A DNA stretch of 60,122 bases from positions 1 to 60,122 of the IMG/VR virus record IMGVR_UViG_3300046718_000378. One strand, written 5' to 3'. The translations under genes and the position numbers were made by a program. Within the stretch, counting starts at the first letter, position 1. Each line of letters begins with the position of its first letter. This document shows, in pieces, positions 39,070-47,235 of this stretch. The notes beneath the pieces are model-generated. The model searched no databases, was not told the DNA's origin, and saw only the letters and a list, made by a program, of their open reading frames with translations. This DNA is from a virus.

Positions 39070-39765
39070 ATGAGCAAGCGAACCCAGGCAGCGGCGGCAG
39101 TGCACGCCGCGACAGCGAACATACCCGTGGCGGCGACCCAATCGCGCGCCGAAGCGGCCAGCATCGTGGCCGTGGACCGCCACCGACTGGCCGAGACCGA
39201 GGCCCAGTGGCGCGCGGGCGTCGCCGAGCTGGCGGCCCTCCAGTTCGAGACCTTGGAGCAGGAGCAGTGGGGCGGCGCCAAGCTCAAGGAAGTTCAGGCG
39301 CTGTTCAACACGTACGAAGCCGAGCGCACTGAGCTCACAAAGCCGATGAACGCCCAGCTGCGCGAAGTGAACGCCGCCTTCAAGCCGGTGCTGTCCGCGC
39401 TTGAGGAGGCCAAGTCTGTCCTGGCCACCAAGCTGTCGGACGCCGCTACGGCCCGTGGGCGGCTCGCTGCGGCCCAGCGCGAAGCTGCGGTGCTCGCTGC
39501 CCAGGCAGGCGACACAGCGGGCTGCCAGCAGGCGCTGGCGGCCATTGCTGACGACGTCAAGGTTGCCGGGGTCGCCACCGTTTGGTCGTGGGACTACGCC
39601 GTGGCCGACTTCGCCGTACTGTCGGACGCCTTCAAGGCCGTGAACGACAAGACCCTCAAGGATTTGTGCAAGGCGTTCAAGGACAAGGAAACCGCCCCGG
39701 TCGTACCGGGCGTTACATTCACGCGCTCAGCCAAAGTGCAACCGGCTGGTGGAGGAACCAGGTGA
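39070..39765 (+). CDS. Coiled-coil protein of phage recombination type
   Basis: 231 aa. Ala/Glu-rich coiled coil (about 35-165), then the C-terminal pattern WSWDYAVADFAVLSDAFKAV, LKDLCKAFKD and VPGVTFTRSAKV, found in phage proteins encoded with recombination genes (DUF1351-like). Function not established. Confidence 0.6.
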   Translation: MSKRTQAAAAVHAATANIPVAATQSRAEAASIVAVDRHRLAETEAQWRAGVAELAALQFETLEQEQWGGAKLKEVQALFNTYEAERTELTKPMNAQLREVNAAFKPVLSALEEAKSVLATKLSDAATARGRLAAAQREAAVLAAQAGDTAGCQQALAAIADDVKVAGVATVWSWDYAVADFAVLSDAFKAVNDKTLKDLCKAFKDKETAPVVPGVTFTRSAKVQPAGGGTR

Positions 39766-40004
39766 ACGAGTACCAAGATATATCAATCGACACCATCGAC
39801 CACCGCGGCTGCATGGGGGCGTTCGTCATGTCGCGCCCGGACGGCAGCTCCTTCGCTATCCCGTTCGTGTACGACGGTAAGACCAAGCAGCTGTCTATGC
39901 ACCCGGACTACCTGTCCGAGGCCGCTGCGTTCAACACCACGTTCCATGCAGAAGTTCGCGAAGCGTGGCTGGCCCACCGCGACACCCTTAGGAGCATGCA
40001 CTGA
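39762..40004 (+). CDS. 80-aa protein
   Basis: MNEYQDISIDTIDHRGCMGA; beta-rich N-terminal half, helical C-terminus. GTG start preceded by GGAGGAACCAG, the best Shine-Dalgarno of the operon. Confidence 0.6.
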   Translation: MNEYQDISIDTIDHRGCMGAFVMSRPDGSSFAIPFVYDGKTKQLSMHPDYLSEAAAFNTTFHAEVREAWLAHRDTLRSMH

Positions 40005-40147
40005 TGTTACGCCTAACGCCCTGGCGCTGGGTTACGCGCGCCCGCCGCTGGAATGCCTACGCAGATCAGCTCGTCACCTGGGAACACCACCCAGGCTTCA
40101 ATCACTTCCCGCTCATGTATGATGCAACCGGAAGGCAGTTCCGATGA
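40004..40147 (+). CDS. 47-aa protein
   Basis: MLRLTPWRWVTRARRWNAYA, Trp/Arg-rich. ATG overlaps the upstream stop (TGATG) and its stop overlaps the ligase ATG. Unknown. Confidence 0.55.
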   Translation: MLRLTPWRWVTRARRWNAYADQLVTWEHHPGFNHFPLMYDATGRQFR

Positions 40148-41067
40148 CCAGCTTCAAGCCAATGCTCGCGGCCAAAACACCCGGCCCCGACTTCAACTAC
40201 TTCTCCCGCGGCCCGGTGCTCGTGTCGCCGAAGATTGACGGCGTACGCGCCATCGTCCGGGACGGCAAGCTCGTGTCCCGCGCGCTCAAGCCCATCCCGA
40301 ACAAACACACCCAGGCGCTGTTCGGCCGCCCCGAGCTCGAAGGACTGGACGGCGAGCTGGTGGTAGGCAGCCCGCGCGGCAACGACGTCATGCAGCGGAC
40401 TACGTCTGGGGTCATGAGCATTGCCGGCGAGCCGGACGTAACGTTCTGGGTCTTCGACGACACGTCCGAGGACGAGGGCTTCTACGCGCGGCTGGCCCTG
40501 GCAGAGGAGCGCCTGAAGTACAACGCCGTCGCCCACGCAACGCCCGTGTACCATACGACCGTCACCCACCAGCAACAGCTGGACGACTTGGAGGCGTACT
40601 TCCTGGACCTGGGCTACGAAGGCGCCATGGTTCGGGCGATGCACGGCGCCTACAAGCAGGGCCGGTCGACCGCCAAGGAGGGCGGGTTGATCAAGCTCAA
40701 GCGCTTCGAGGACTCGGAAGCCGTCGTAGTCGGCTACGAAGAGCGCATGCACAACGGCAACGTGGCGACCGTCGACAACCTGGGGCACACCAAGCGGTCC
40801 ACCCACCAGGCCAACAAGACCGGGCTCGGCGACCTAGGCGCGCTGGTGTGTGCTGTAGACTCCGCCAACTACTTCGGAGGGGACACCCGCACGTTCAACA
40901 TCGGCACCGGCTTCACTGCCGAGCAACGCCAGGAGCTGTGGCTGGTCCGGGAGTCCCTGCCTGGGCGCATCGCCAAGTTCCGCCACTTCGCCGCAGCTGG
41001 CGTAAAGGATGCGCCAAGGTTCCCTGTTTTCGTAGGCTTCCGCAACCCACTGGACATGTCCACATGA
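40144..41067 (+). CDS. ATP-dependent DNA ligase
   Basis: 307 aa, T7-like size. Nucleotidyltransferase motif I SPKIDGVRA with Lys30, motif III LDGELVVG, motif IV region LGYEGAMVRAM, motif V GLIKLKRFEDSEAVVVGYEE, then an OB-fold. Seals nicks during replication and repair. Confidence 0.9.
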   Translation: MTSFKPMLAAKTPGPDFNYFSRGPVLVSPKIDGVRAIVRDGKLVSRALKPIPNKHTQALFGRPELEGLDGELVVGSPRGNDVMQRTTSGVMSIAGEPDVTFWVFDDTSEDEGFYARLALAEERLKYNAVAHATPVYHTTVTHQQQLDDLEAYFLDLGYEGAMVRAMHGAYKQGRSTAKEGGLIKLKRFEDSEAVVVGYEERMHNGNVATVDNLGHTKRSTHQANKTGLGDLGALVCAVDSANYFGGDTRTFNIGTGFTAEQRQELWLVRESLPGRIAKFRHFAAAGVKDAPRFPVFVGFRNPLDMST

Positions 41068-41243
41068 ACAAGTACGCAATAGCAATCCTGGTCCTGGCTG
41101 GCTGCGCGAGCCGCCCTGCCTCCGTGACGGTGCCCACCAAGCACACTGTCCAGACGTGCACCGTCACGTGCACGCCGCCCATCAACTACGATGAGCACGC
41201 CCCGCCGTTGCCGGCCGCGGTCTGCGAAACGGTGTGCCGATGA
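41064..41243 (+). CDS. 59-aa lipoprotein
   Basis: MNKYAIAILVLAGCASRPAS, with lipobox LAGC (Cys14), then four further Cys in a short exported domain. First of three small exported or membrane proteins closing the early operon. Possibly superinfection exclusion or lysis; undecided. Confidence 0.65.
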   Translation: MNKYAIAILVLAGCASRPASVTVPTKHTVQTCTVTCTPPINYDEHAPPLPAAVCETVCR

Positions 41244-41473
41244 CCCTGGTACAGCTGTCCATCGGGCTCGGCCTAGCCCTGGCTGCCGTGCGCTGCTTCC
41301 CGGTCGAGCCCGCCCACGCCAAGGCACCTGCGCCTCCCGAGGTCACCATCTACGGTCCCGTGGAGTGCCGCACGCAGTCCAAGTGCACTGACACCGCCTG
41401 CTACACCTGGACGATCTGCAAGCGCCGCATTTGCGACGCCAACGGTTGCCGTACCGAGGAGCGCTGGCTATGA
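41240..41473 (+). CDS. 77-aa secreted Cys-rich protein
   Basis: Signal peptide (MTLVQLSIGLGLALAAVRCF, cleavage near AHA-K), then a mature domain with six Cys (VECRTQSKCTDTACYTWTIC). Disulfide-bonded and therefore likely periplasmic or extracellular. Coupled by ATGA. Confidence 0.6.
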   Translation: MTLVQLSIGLGLALAAVRCFPVEPAHAKAPAPPEVTIYGPVECRTQSKCTDTACYTWTICKRRICDANGCRTEERWL

Positions 41474-41574
41474 CCCGCCCGAACCCACTGCACACCGCAG
41501 CCGTGCTGGCGCCGGTCGGCGCCTTCTGCTGGTACCTGTTGTTCTGTTTGGCAGCTGCCGTCACCGGCTGTTAG
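41470..41574 (+). CDS. 34-aa membrane peptide
   Basis: A single hydrophobic span (AAVLAPVGAFCWYLLFCLAA) ending in VTGC. ATGA overlap with the upstream gene. Very short, but coupling and composition support it. Confidence 0.45.
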   Translation: MTRPNPLHTAAVLAPVGAFCWYLLFCLAAAVTGC

Positions 41575-41577
41575 TAG

Positions 41578-41607
41578 TTGCGTCGTGGAGCCCTTGGCGC
41601 GCATGCT
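41578..41607 (+). promoter_or_regulatory. Leaderless promoter
   Basis: TTGCGT, 18-bp spacer, CATGCT, TAGTAC, ATG at 41614 (6 nt). Confidence 0.55.
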
Positions 41608-41634
41608 TAGTACATGCACATCGCCAAGGGCTCC
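41587..41634 (+). other. 13-bp inverted repeat across promoter and start codon
   Basis: GGAGCCCTTGGCG (41587-41599) and CGCCAAGGGCTCC (41622-41634) are exact reverse complements; inside them GCATG/CATGC pair again. It covers the -10 and the ATG of the 41614 gene, so it is more likely a protein site or cruciform than a leader hairpin. Confidence 0.8.
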
Positions 41635-41865
41635 ATGGTCGAGACGATAACCGCAACCTACTGGAAGCACTCCAGCCCTGGCCGCGCACGAGTTGAACGT
41701 GGCGCACGAGGCCGGGTCATCGACGTCATCCACAAGGACATGGGCCTCGTGGTGGTCAAGGTGCGTTTCACCGAGCACCGAACGCCTGGAGCCAAGGACG
41801 TGGACCTGGTGCTCGCGCCGTCTATGCTGCGGGTAATCCCGTCGCCTTGCGGTACTCTACGATGA
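41614..41865 (+). CDS. 83-aa protein, last gene of the early operon
   Basis: Begins MHIAKGSMVETITATYWKHS; SH3/KOW-like beta pattern (GRVIDVIHKDMGLVVVKVRF). Its 3' end overlaps the convergent endolysin gene by 44 bp. Unknown. Confidence 0.55.
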   Translation: MHIAKGSMVETITATYWKHSSPGRARVERGARGRVIDVIHKDMGLVVVKVRFTEHRTPGAKDVDLVLAPSMLRVIPSPCGTLR

Positions 41866-42283
41866 CGCGGTCGCGGTCGGCTGCCGATGCTTCGGCGGTG
41901 CCCAGCGCCCGGATCTTGTTCTGCCACCGCCCCACAGGCACGGCCTGGAAGTGCGGCAGGTCGCCTACCGGACCCATGCAGCAGCCATCGGCCAGGTAGA
42001 CCTCACGCAGGCGGCGGTAGAACTTGCACTTCTGCGCGGCGCATGACCACCCGTGCACGTTGCAGATGACGTCGCACGCCGCGCCGTACAAATGCAAACT
42101 GTTCAATATTCCCGTGCCCTTGGCTGCGTTTCGGGCGGCTTCTTCCAAGGTGCGCAAGGTGTCAAACACCACGGGTTCGAAGCCCAATGCCTGCATGCGG
42201 GCAACCACCCGGACCACAGAAGCACGGAACGTCGGCAGCAGCAGGTCGACGTCGTCCTGGCGGTACTTGAGCTTGTAGGTCAT
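41822..42283 (-). CDS. Endolysin, M15 peptidase (VanY/L-Ala-D-Glu type)
   Basis: 153 aa. Metal ligands in the M15 pattern: NSLHLYGAACDVI (His and Asp) and GDLPHFQAV (final His). Cuts the peptide part of peptidoglycan at lysis. ATG at 42283 overlaps the stop of the metzincin gene (ATGA). No signal peptide, so release needs a holin; the upstream gene has the membrane segment. Confidence 0.85.
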   Translation of the reverse strand: MTYKLKYRQDDVDLLLPTFRASVVRVVARMQALGFEPVVFDTLRTLEEAARNAAKGTGILNSLHLYGAACDVICNVHGWSCAAQKCKFYRRLREVYLADGCCMGPVGDLPHFQAVPVGRWQNKIRALGTAEASAADRDRVIVEYRKATGLPAA

Positions 42284-43050
42284 CGCACTTGGTCCAGCTC
42301 GTAGTCGGCCACGGCGTACCAGTCGGGTACGTGCCACGGGAACATCAGGGACCCAGGCGCATCACTATGGTCCAGCCCTAGCGCGTGGCCCAGCTCGTGC
42401 GCAGCTACCTGCGGGTGACACAGGCGTAGCTCTACGTCCGCGGCCACCAGCTCTCCGGTTGCCTTGGTGCGCACGAAGTACGTTATGCCGGCGACGGGGT
42501 CCACGAGGGGCGTCTGGGTGATGCGGATGGTGCCCAGCCCAGGCTCGGGCGGGTTGATGTACAGCACCGGCTCCAGGTAGTCTACGCGCTCCATCCAGAA
42601 CGCCAGCGCATCGGTAGCGGCGGCCAGGCACGCCGGCTCCATGCGGGCGTCTACGAGCACCGTGACGGGCCGCAGGGCGTCGGGCCAGGTGTGGGTGTGT
42701 TCGACAGCGGCGCAGCCGGCTATGGTCACCGCAGCCACGGCAGGCGCCAGGTACTTGCCGAAGTGTTCCCACATCCACAAGGCGGCGGACACCGCGAGCA
42801 TGATGCCGCCCGTGGAGTAGATGACCTTGGCCTGGGCCTTCTCTAGGGCCTCGACACGCGTGGTGAGCGGCTGCAGGGACTCGGCCACTGCGGATTTGAT
42901 TACGTCACGCATGGCCGCTTCTCGTTCGTCGCGCAGGTCTTCTTCGCGGTCGTTCCGCTCCCGCAATCCCTTGATCTGCTCCTCGATGCGCGCCTGGCCG
43001 ATGGCTATGGCAAGCAGCGACGGGTCGCCTGGCAGATGATCCGTGCCCAC
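42280..43050 (-). CDS. Membrane-anchored metzincin-type zinc protease
   Basis: 256 aa. N-terminal coiled coil (about 20-75), a transmembrane helix (IYSTGGIMLAVSAALWMW, 77-94), a second hydrophobic stretch ending in a lipobox-like TIAGC (110-113), then a protease domain with HELGHALGLDH (218-228), the HExxHxxGxxH zinc motif, and a Met-turn GSLMFP (about 233-238). A shorter product from an internal Met near 93 would carry a complete lipoprotein signal. Next to the endolysin, so a role in lysis or envelope disruption is likely. I know no standard phage family for this fusion. Confidence 0.7.
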   Translation of the reverse strand: MGTDHLPGDPSLLAIAIGQARIEEQIKGLRERNDREEDLRDEREAAMRDVIKSAVAESLQPLTTRVEALEKAQAKVIYSTGGIMLAVSAALWMWEHFGKYLAPAVAAVTIAGCAAVEHTHTWPDALRPVTVLVDARMEPACLAAATDALAFWMERVDYLEPVLYINPPEPGLGTIRITQTPLVDPVAGITYFVRTKATGELVAADVELRLCHPQVAAHELGHALGLDHSDAPGSLMFPWHVPDWYAVADYELDQVR

Positions 43051-43051
43051 G

Positions 43052-43960
43052 TCACTTGACCGTGAGCCAGTTGTTCGTGGCGTGCACCTGCGCCCAGCCC
43101 AAGAGGGCGGACGAAGACGTGACCTGCGTACCGCTGTCGAACAGCACCGTGTACGTGGCGCCAGCGTTGTCTACCAGCTCCGGGGCTCCCAGGGCCAGGG
43201 AGACGGTGCTGAGGGCGGCGCCGGCTGTAACCGTTACGGACCCAAGGTTCGTGGTGCTGGCGATGCCGCCTGTGCCTGTGTTCGGGACGACCTTCCACAC
43301 GGTGATCGTGCTGTCGTTGTCTACCGTGGGGCGAAAGCCGAAGCGCAGGGAGTCGAAGGACGTGCCATAGGGCAACGAGAGGGGCAGTTGCACCGCTCCT
43401 GAGTTGCCGGCAGCGCCACGGAACGTAATCCCGGTCAGCACGTTGCGGGAATATACGCTGGTGGCCGGCTCCGCGACGTCCGTAACAGCGTGGGCAAGTC
43501 CTACGAACCGCCACTCCGCCACCGGCGCCGAGATGAACACGGCTTCGTTGGCGCCGCCTAGGGACAGCCCGGCGTTACAAAGCGCGGCGCCGTTCAGCGT
43601 GGTCGCGCCGGCAACAACCAGCGTGCTGTTGGCCGTTGCGGCGCCGTCCATCTGGATCGTGGAGTTGCACTCGACGGTGCCGTTGAACGTCTCTGCGCCC
43701 GCGTGGGTGTTGGCGCCGGTGAAGGCGAAGTTGCTCGCCAGGAACTGGGCATCCGTAGCCAGGCCGTCCAGGTACACGACCCACGTATAGATGAGATTCA
43801 GGAGCCAGTTGTACCAACGCGCCGGGGCGTACTTGCCGGGCACGAAGCCCTGCTGCTTGACGCCCAAGGAAGGCTCCAGCTTTACAGTCTGGCCGGACTC
43901 AGTGCCAGTCGCGAGGTTGGTATCGGTTCCCCAGACGGGGAGCGTGACTGGTTTGGCCAT
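43052..43960 (-). CDS. Tail fibre / receptor-binding protein (probable)
   Basis: 302 aa. N-terminal anchor (PGKYAPARWYNWLLNLIYTW), a repetitive middle of short beta repeats (FNGTVECNSTIQMDGAATAN) and a beta-rich C-terminal domain with WKVVPN and WAQVHATNNWLTVK. Position after baseplate genes and before lysis genes is normal for fibres. Confidence 0.65.
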   Translation of the reverse strand: MAKPVTLPVWGTDTNLATGTESGQTVKLEPSLGVKQQGFVPGKYAPARWYNWLLNLIYTWVVYLDGLATDAQFLASNFAFTGANTHAGAETFNGTVECNSTIQMDGAATANSTLVVAGATTLNGAALCNAGLSLGGANEAVFISAPVAEWRFVGLAHAVTDVAEPATSVYSRNVLTGITFRGAAGNSGAVQLPLSLPYGTSFDSLRFGFRPTVDNDSTITVWKVVPNTGTGGIASTTNLGSVTVTAGAALSTVSLALGAPELVDNAGATYTVLFDSGTQVTSSSALLGWAQVHATNNWLTVK

Positions 43961-43966
43961 ACCCGT

Positions 43967-43975
43967 AGGGTAGCA
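43967..43975 (-). promoter_or_regulatory. Late extended -10 promoter, leaderless
   Basis: TGCTACCCT with 6 nt to the ATG at 43960. Confidence 0.5.
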
Positions 43976-44623
43976 TCACCAGACGTCAGCAAACGTCCCG
44001 CCCACGGTCTGGGCCACGTCCGCCCAGGACGCCGTAGTGTTCGCCACGCCGCCCTGTGCCACGGTGCCCCACACGAACGTCCCGGGCACTACGGCCTGGA
44101 CCTTCACGCCCGCGGCCTTGGCCTTCTGCATGAGCTGCATGAGCTCCAAGGCGGACAGCACGGCGAAGCCGCCTACCCACTGGAACAGCAGGCCGGCTGG
44201 GAACGTCTCGCGCACCGTAACGACCATGGTCGGGTCGGCCAGGTCCAGGATAGCCAGCAGCTCGTTCATGCTGCCCTGGCTGGTGTTCACCAAGATGCGC
44301 ACGTTGATCGCCACCCGGTAGGCGACGTCGGTGCGGTCATCCCGGAACTCACCTACCTGCGCACCGAGGAAGTCCAGCTGTTCGCCCTCGGCCGTGTCTA
44401 TGTCGAACTTGACCCGGTGGTCGGCGGCCACGTCTTCGAGCTCCTGCACCTGGGTGAGGAAGGCTTCGAGCGCCTTCAACGTCCGGGGCTTGCGGAAGAA
44501 CTCGATGAGCAGCGCCTGGCCCTCCGCCACGTGGGCGGCGTTGTAGACGTACGTACCTTCGACGGCGGGCTCTGCTACCGGGGTCGGCGACTCAGGCAGG
44601 GTGTAGCTTGCTGACTCAGCCAT
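43976..44623 (-). CDS. Baseplate/tail protein (DUF2612)
   Basis: 215 aa. DUF2612 pattern: EGEQLDFLGAQVGEFRDDRT, DVAYRVAINVRILVNTSQGS and MNELLAILDLAD. Members are baseplate wedge proteins encoded after baseplate J, as here. Confidence 0.75.
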   Translation of the reverse strand: MAESASYTLPESPTPVAEPAVEGTYVYNAAHVAEGQALLIEFFRKPRTLKALEAFLTQVQELEDVAADHRVKFDIDTAEGEQLDFLGAQVGEFRDDRTDVAYRVAINVRILVNTSQGSMNELLAILDLADPTMVVTVRETFPAGLLFQWVGGFAVLSALELMQLMQKAKAAGVKVQAVVPGTFVWGTVAQGGVANTTASWADVAQTVGGTFADVW

Positions 44624-44624
44624 G

Positions 44625-45647
44625 TCACGGGACCTTCGGTTGGAGGATTGACAGGTGCGTCAAGTATGCCGCGCAGTTCTGATTCCTGGTGAGCACTAGG
44701 CCGGGGTTGGACATCGTCGACGTAGCCCGTCTGCCGGAGAGCCCCGACGCGAACGAGTAGATGTCCGTGGGCATCGTGCCAGCGTAGGCCGCGTGCCCCG
44801 TGTGCCCAATGCGCTTCGCGGGCATGCCCACAGAGAACACGTTATTGCCGAGCGTGGCGGAGGCGCCCACCAAGGTACTGGGGTGGAAGCCCAGCGTATC
44901 CCCGTCTGTGTAGCTGTGGAAGTTGACAGCGTCTCCTTGGTAGCGCCCGAGAATCTGGTTGTCCCGCTCGGCTGACTGCCAGTAGGCCGTAGAGTTGGCC
45001 ATGGAGGCTATGCCGAACACGAGGTATGTGGTGCTCGTTACGCCCGTGCCTGCCCAGCGCACCACCACCGCGACCGGCGCGGCTGCGTTGTAGTCGGCGA
45101 GCTGGGCAAACGGCATCCACAGGCACTGGTGCGTGAAGCTGCCGGTGGCGCCGAAGGCACACGACGCAGCCGCTAGCCCCGAGCCGTTGATCAGCGCGTT
45201 CTGCCGGACGCCGCCCGTGCCGTTGAACGCAAGCGAGCCCTTCGACCACCACGTCTTACCGTCGATCGTGTATGAGCCGGCCGTGGTCATCGTCTGGGAT
45301 GCCTGCGCGGTCATGTCGACGGCGTAGATGGCGCCCCAGCCCTGGCCGGCCGTAGGCGCTACGGTGGGCTCCGGGCCTGGCTCCACCAGCAGCTCGAAGG
45401 CGGCAGGCCAGCGGCTACTGCGCACGAGCTCGAACACCGTACCGCCGCTGGTGGCAGTGGACAGCGAGTATCCCGTGGTGAAGTGGCCGTCGCCGTCGTT
45501 GTCCACGTAGTAGGCCAGCTCGGCTTTGCCGCTGGCGGTGAAGCGCACGGACACGGACAGCACCGCACGGGTGCACGTGAAGTTCATCGGCTCGCTGGTG
45601 TTAGCCAGTTGGCCGGGGGAGTCAATGAAGGTGACCGCCGACGTCAC
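44625..45647 (-). CDS. Tail protein of unknown function, probably adsorption-related
   Basis: 340 aa, beta-rich, Thr/Gly/Ala-rich. Segments such as YYVDNDGDGHFTTGYSLS and YTDGDTLGFHPSTLVG suggest a lectin- or fibre-like fold. GTG start overlapping the baseplate J stop. Inserted between J and DUF2612 genes, so likely bound to the baseplate. Confidence 0.55.
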   Translation of the reverse strand: MTSAVTFIDSPGQLANTSEPMNFTCTRAVLSVSVRFTASGKAELAYYVDNDGDGHFTTGYSLSTATSGGTVFELVRSSRWPAAFELLVEPGPEPTVAPTAGQGWGAIYAVDMTAQASQTMTTAGSYTIDGKTWWSKGSLAFNGTGGVRQNALINGSGLAAASCAFGATGSFTHQCLWMPFAQLADYNAAAPVAVVVRWAGTGVTSTTYLVFGIASMANSTAYWQSAERDNQILGRYQGDAVNFHSYTDGDTLGFHPSTLVGASATLGNNVFSVGMPAKRIGHTGHAAYAGTMPTDIYSFASGLSGRRATSTMSNPGLVLTRNQNCAAYLTHLSILQPKVP

Positions 45648-46819
45648 GGCACACCGAGGACGGGCAGGGCGTTGACCACGATGCGGCTGGTGTCCAGCCG
45701 GGCAATCTCACGCACGCCGATAGGGAAGTTGGTCGTGGTGGCCACGAAGGCCCCTGTGGGGGCGTCGTCCATCTCGAAGGCCACGTCGACCACGCCGGGC
45801 AGGTCCATCAGCACCTGGGTGATCCTGGCCACGATCACGTCGTTGCCCGGTCCCAGGTTGGCGTCGCCCCAGTCCGCCAGGGCCTGGGCGAAGGCGTCGG
45901 CGCCGATGAACTGCCCGGACAAGTAGTTGACCTGGATGGCGAAATACATGTCCACGTCGTCAGGGCGGCTGAAGCCGATGTTGTGGCCGTTGCCCTGGTC
46001 ATCCGTGACCACTACGACAGTGGACCCGTACGCCTGGATGCCCGCCGCCTTCGTGTCGAAGATAGCCTGCGCGATGTCGTCATCGTCCCCGCCAAGCACG
46101 AGGACTTCGAACGAGTGCCCCGGCAGCCCGTTGGCGTCTACGGAATCGCCGTCGTTCTCATAGACCCGCACGAAGTCCGACACCTGCAGCACGTCCGCGC
46201 GGATGGCATCAACGGTGCTGGAGCCGCGCCGGGCAAGCTCTTGCTGCCAGCGCAGCCGCAGCGCTGCGTCGGTCTCCGCCTCAGAGCCCAGGTCCGCATC
46301 GAGCGGGTTGGTGCCGCTGGTGAACCCGACCACAGGGGAAGCGATCACGGTGAGCGTGCCGGCGTTCGCGCGCACTGCGCCGGTGGCCTCGGACTCGAAC
46401 ACCTGGTCAACAAGCGTGCCACCGACCGTGGTGATTTCGTCCCGGTTCGCGAAGCGCGCGGTGGGGTCGCCAACAACGTGCATCACCAAGGTACCGACCG
46501 TATAGGTGCCGGCAGCGAGCGTGACCGTCTGCAGCACCTGCGAAGGCGTGGCACCGCGACGGTTGACGCCGACCTTGCGGGTGTGGGACTCGAGGGCCGC
46601 GCCGGTCGCCTGGTAGGGGTCCTGGTTCGCGTAGTTCTCCTGCTCGACTTCCCAGAGCTGCCGGAGCTGTGAGCAGATCACGCCAACGAGCTGCCCCCAC
46701 GGGCTGGTCTCGCCCAGGTCCAGCTGGTCAGAGATGCCCCCGAGCAGCACCTCGTTGACTTCCTGCCGGAGAACCTCTAGCGATTTCGCACTAAACCCTG
46801 CGCTGGTAATCCCGGCCAT
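45644..46819 (-). CDS. Baseplate J-like protein
   Basis: 391 aa. PF04865 pattern: GQLVGVICSQLRQLWEVEQE near the N-terminus, ETDAALRLRWQQELARRGSS in the middle and HSFEVLVLGGDDDDIAQAIF further on. Forms the baseplate wedge ring. ATG at 46819 lies 6 nt after TATGCT. Confidence 0.88.
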   Translation of the reverse strand: MAGITSAGFSAKSLEVLRQEVNEVLLGGISDQLDLGETSPWGQLVGVICSQLRQLWEVEQENYANQDPYQATGAALESHTRKVGVNRRGATPSQVLQTVTLAAGTYTVGTLVMHVVGDPTARFANRDEITTVGGTLVDQVFESEATGAVRANAGTLTVIASPVVGFTSGTNPLDADLGSEAETDAALRLRWQQELARRGSSTVDAIRADVLQVSDFVRVYENDGDSVDANGLPGHSFEVLVLGGDDDDIAQAIFDTKAAGIQAYGSTVVVVTDDQGNGHNIGFSRPDDVDMYFAIQVNYLSGQFIGADAFAQALADWGDANLGPGNDVIVARITQVLMDLPGVVDVAFEMDDAPTGAFVATTTNFPIGVREIARLDTSRIVVNALPVLGVP

Positions 46820-46825
46820 ACGCAC

Positions 46826-46834
46826 AGCATAGCA
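46826..46834 (-). promoter_or_regulatory. Late extended -10 promoter of baseplate J, leaderless
   Basis: TGCTATGCT with 6 nt to the ATG at 46819. Confidence 0.5.
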
Positions 46835-46835
46835 G

Positions 46836-47234
46836 TCACACTGCGACTACGAACGGCGCGTAGTCCCGCGAACGGAACGTGGTGGCGTCCTTGAGCCGGG
46901 CTTCAAACGTGACGGTCATCTCACGGGTACGGCTCACCGAGTAGGCGAACTTCGTCAGGGCGTCGACGCCTTCCGTTCCCAGGATGACCTGGGAGAAGAT
47001 GGACCGGATGATGGCGTCGGATGGCCCCTTCTTCAGGATGTGCTCGAAGAAAGGGGTGCCGGCGTCCAGGTCCAGGAACCACTCGCCGCGCCAGAACTCG
47101 AACCGAACGCGCAAGCGCTGGGCTACTTCGTTCCCCAGCACGGTGTGGAACACGAAGTCCCCGGTCTCCGAGAGCAGCAGGTCCCCTTCGTCCGGGTTGA
47201 TGTCGTCGGCTTTGATGCAGATTGCGGGTTCCAT
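46836..47234 (-). CDS. Baseplate wedge protein (gp25/W-like)
   Basis: 132 aa. Pattern VAQRLRVRFEFWRGEWFLDL, DAGTPFFEHILKKGPSD, followed by FSQVILGTEGVDALTKF and a C-terminal beta hairpin, as in gp25-type (or DUF2634-type) wedge proteins. Lies directly before baseplate J, as expected. Confidence 0.75.
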   Translation of the reverse strand: MEPAICIKADDINPDEGDLLLSETGDFVFHTVLGNEVAQRLRVRFEFWRGEWFLDLDAGTPFFEHILKKGPSDAIIRSIFSQVILGTEGVDALTKFAYSVSRTREMTVTFEARLKDATTFRSRDYAPFVVAV

Positions 47235-47235
47235 G

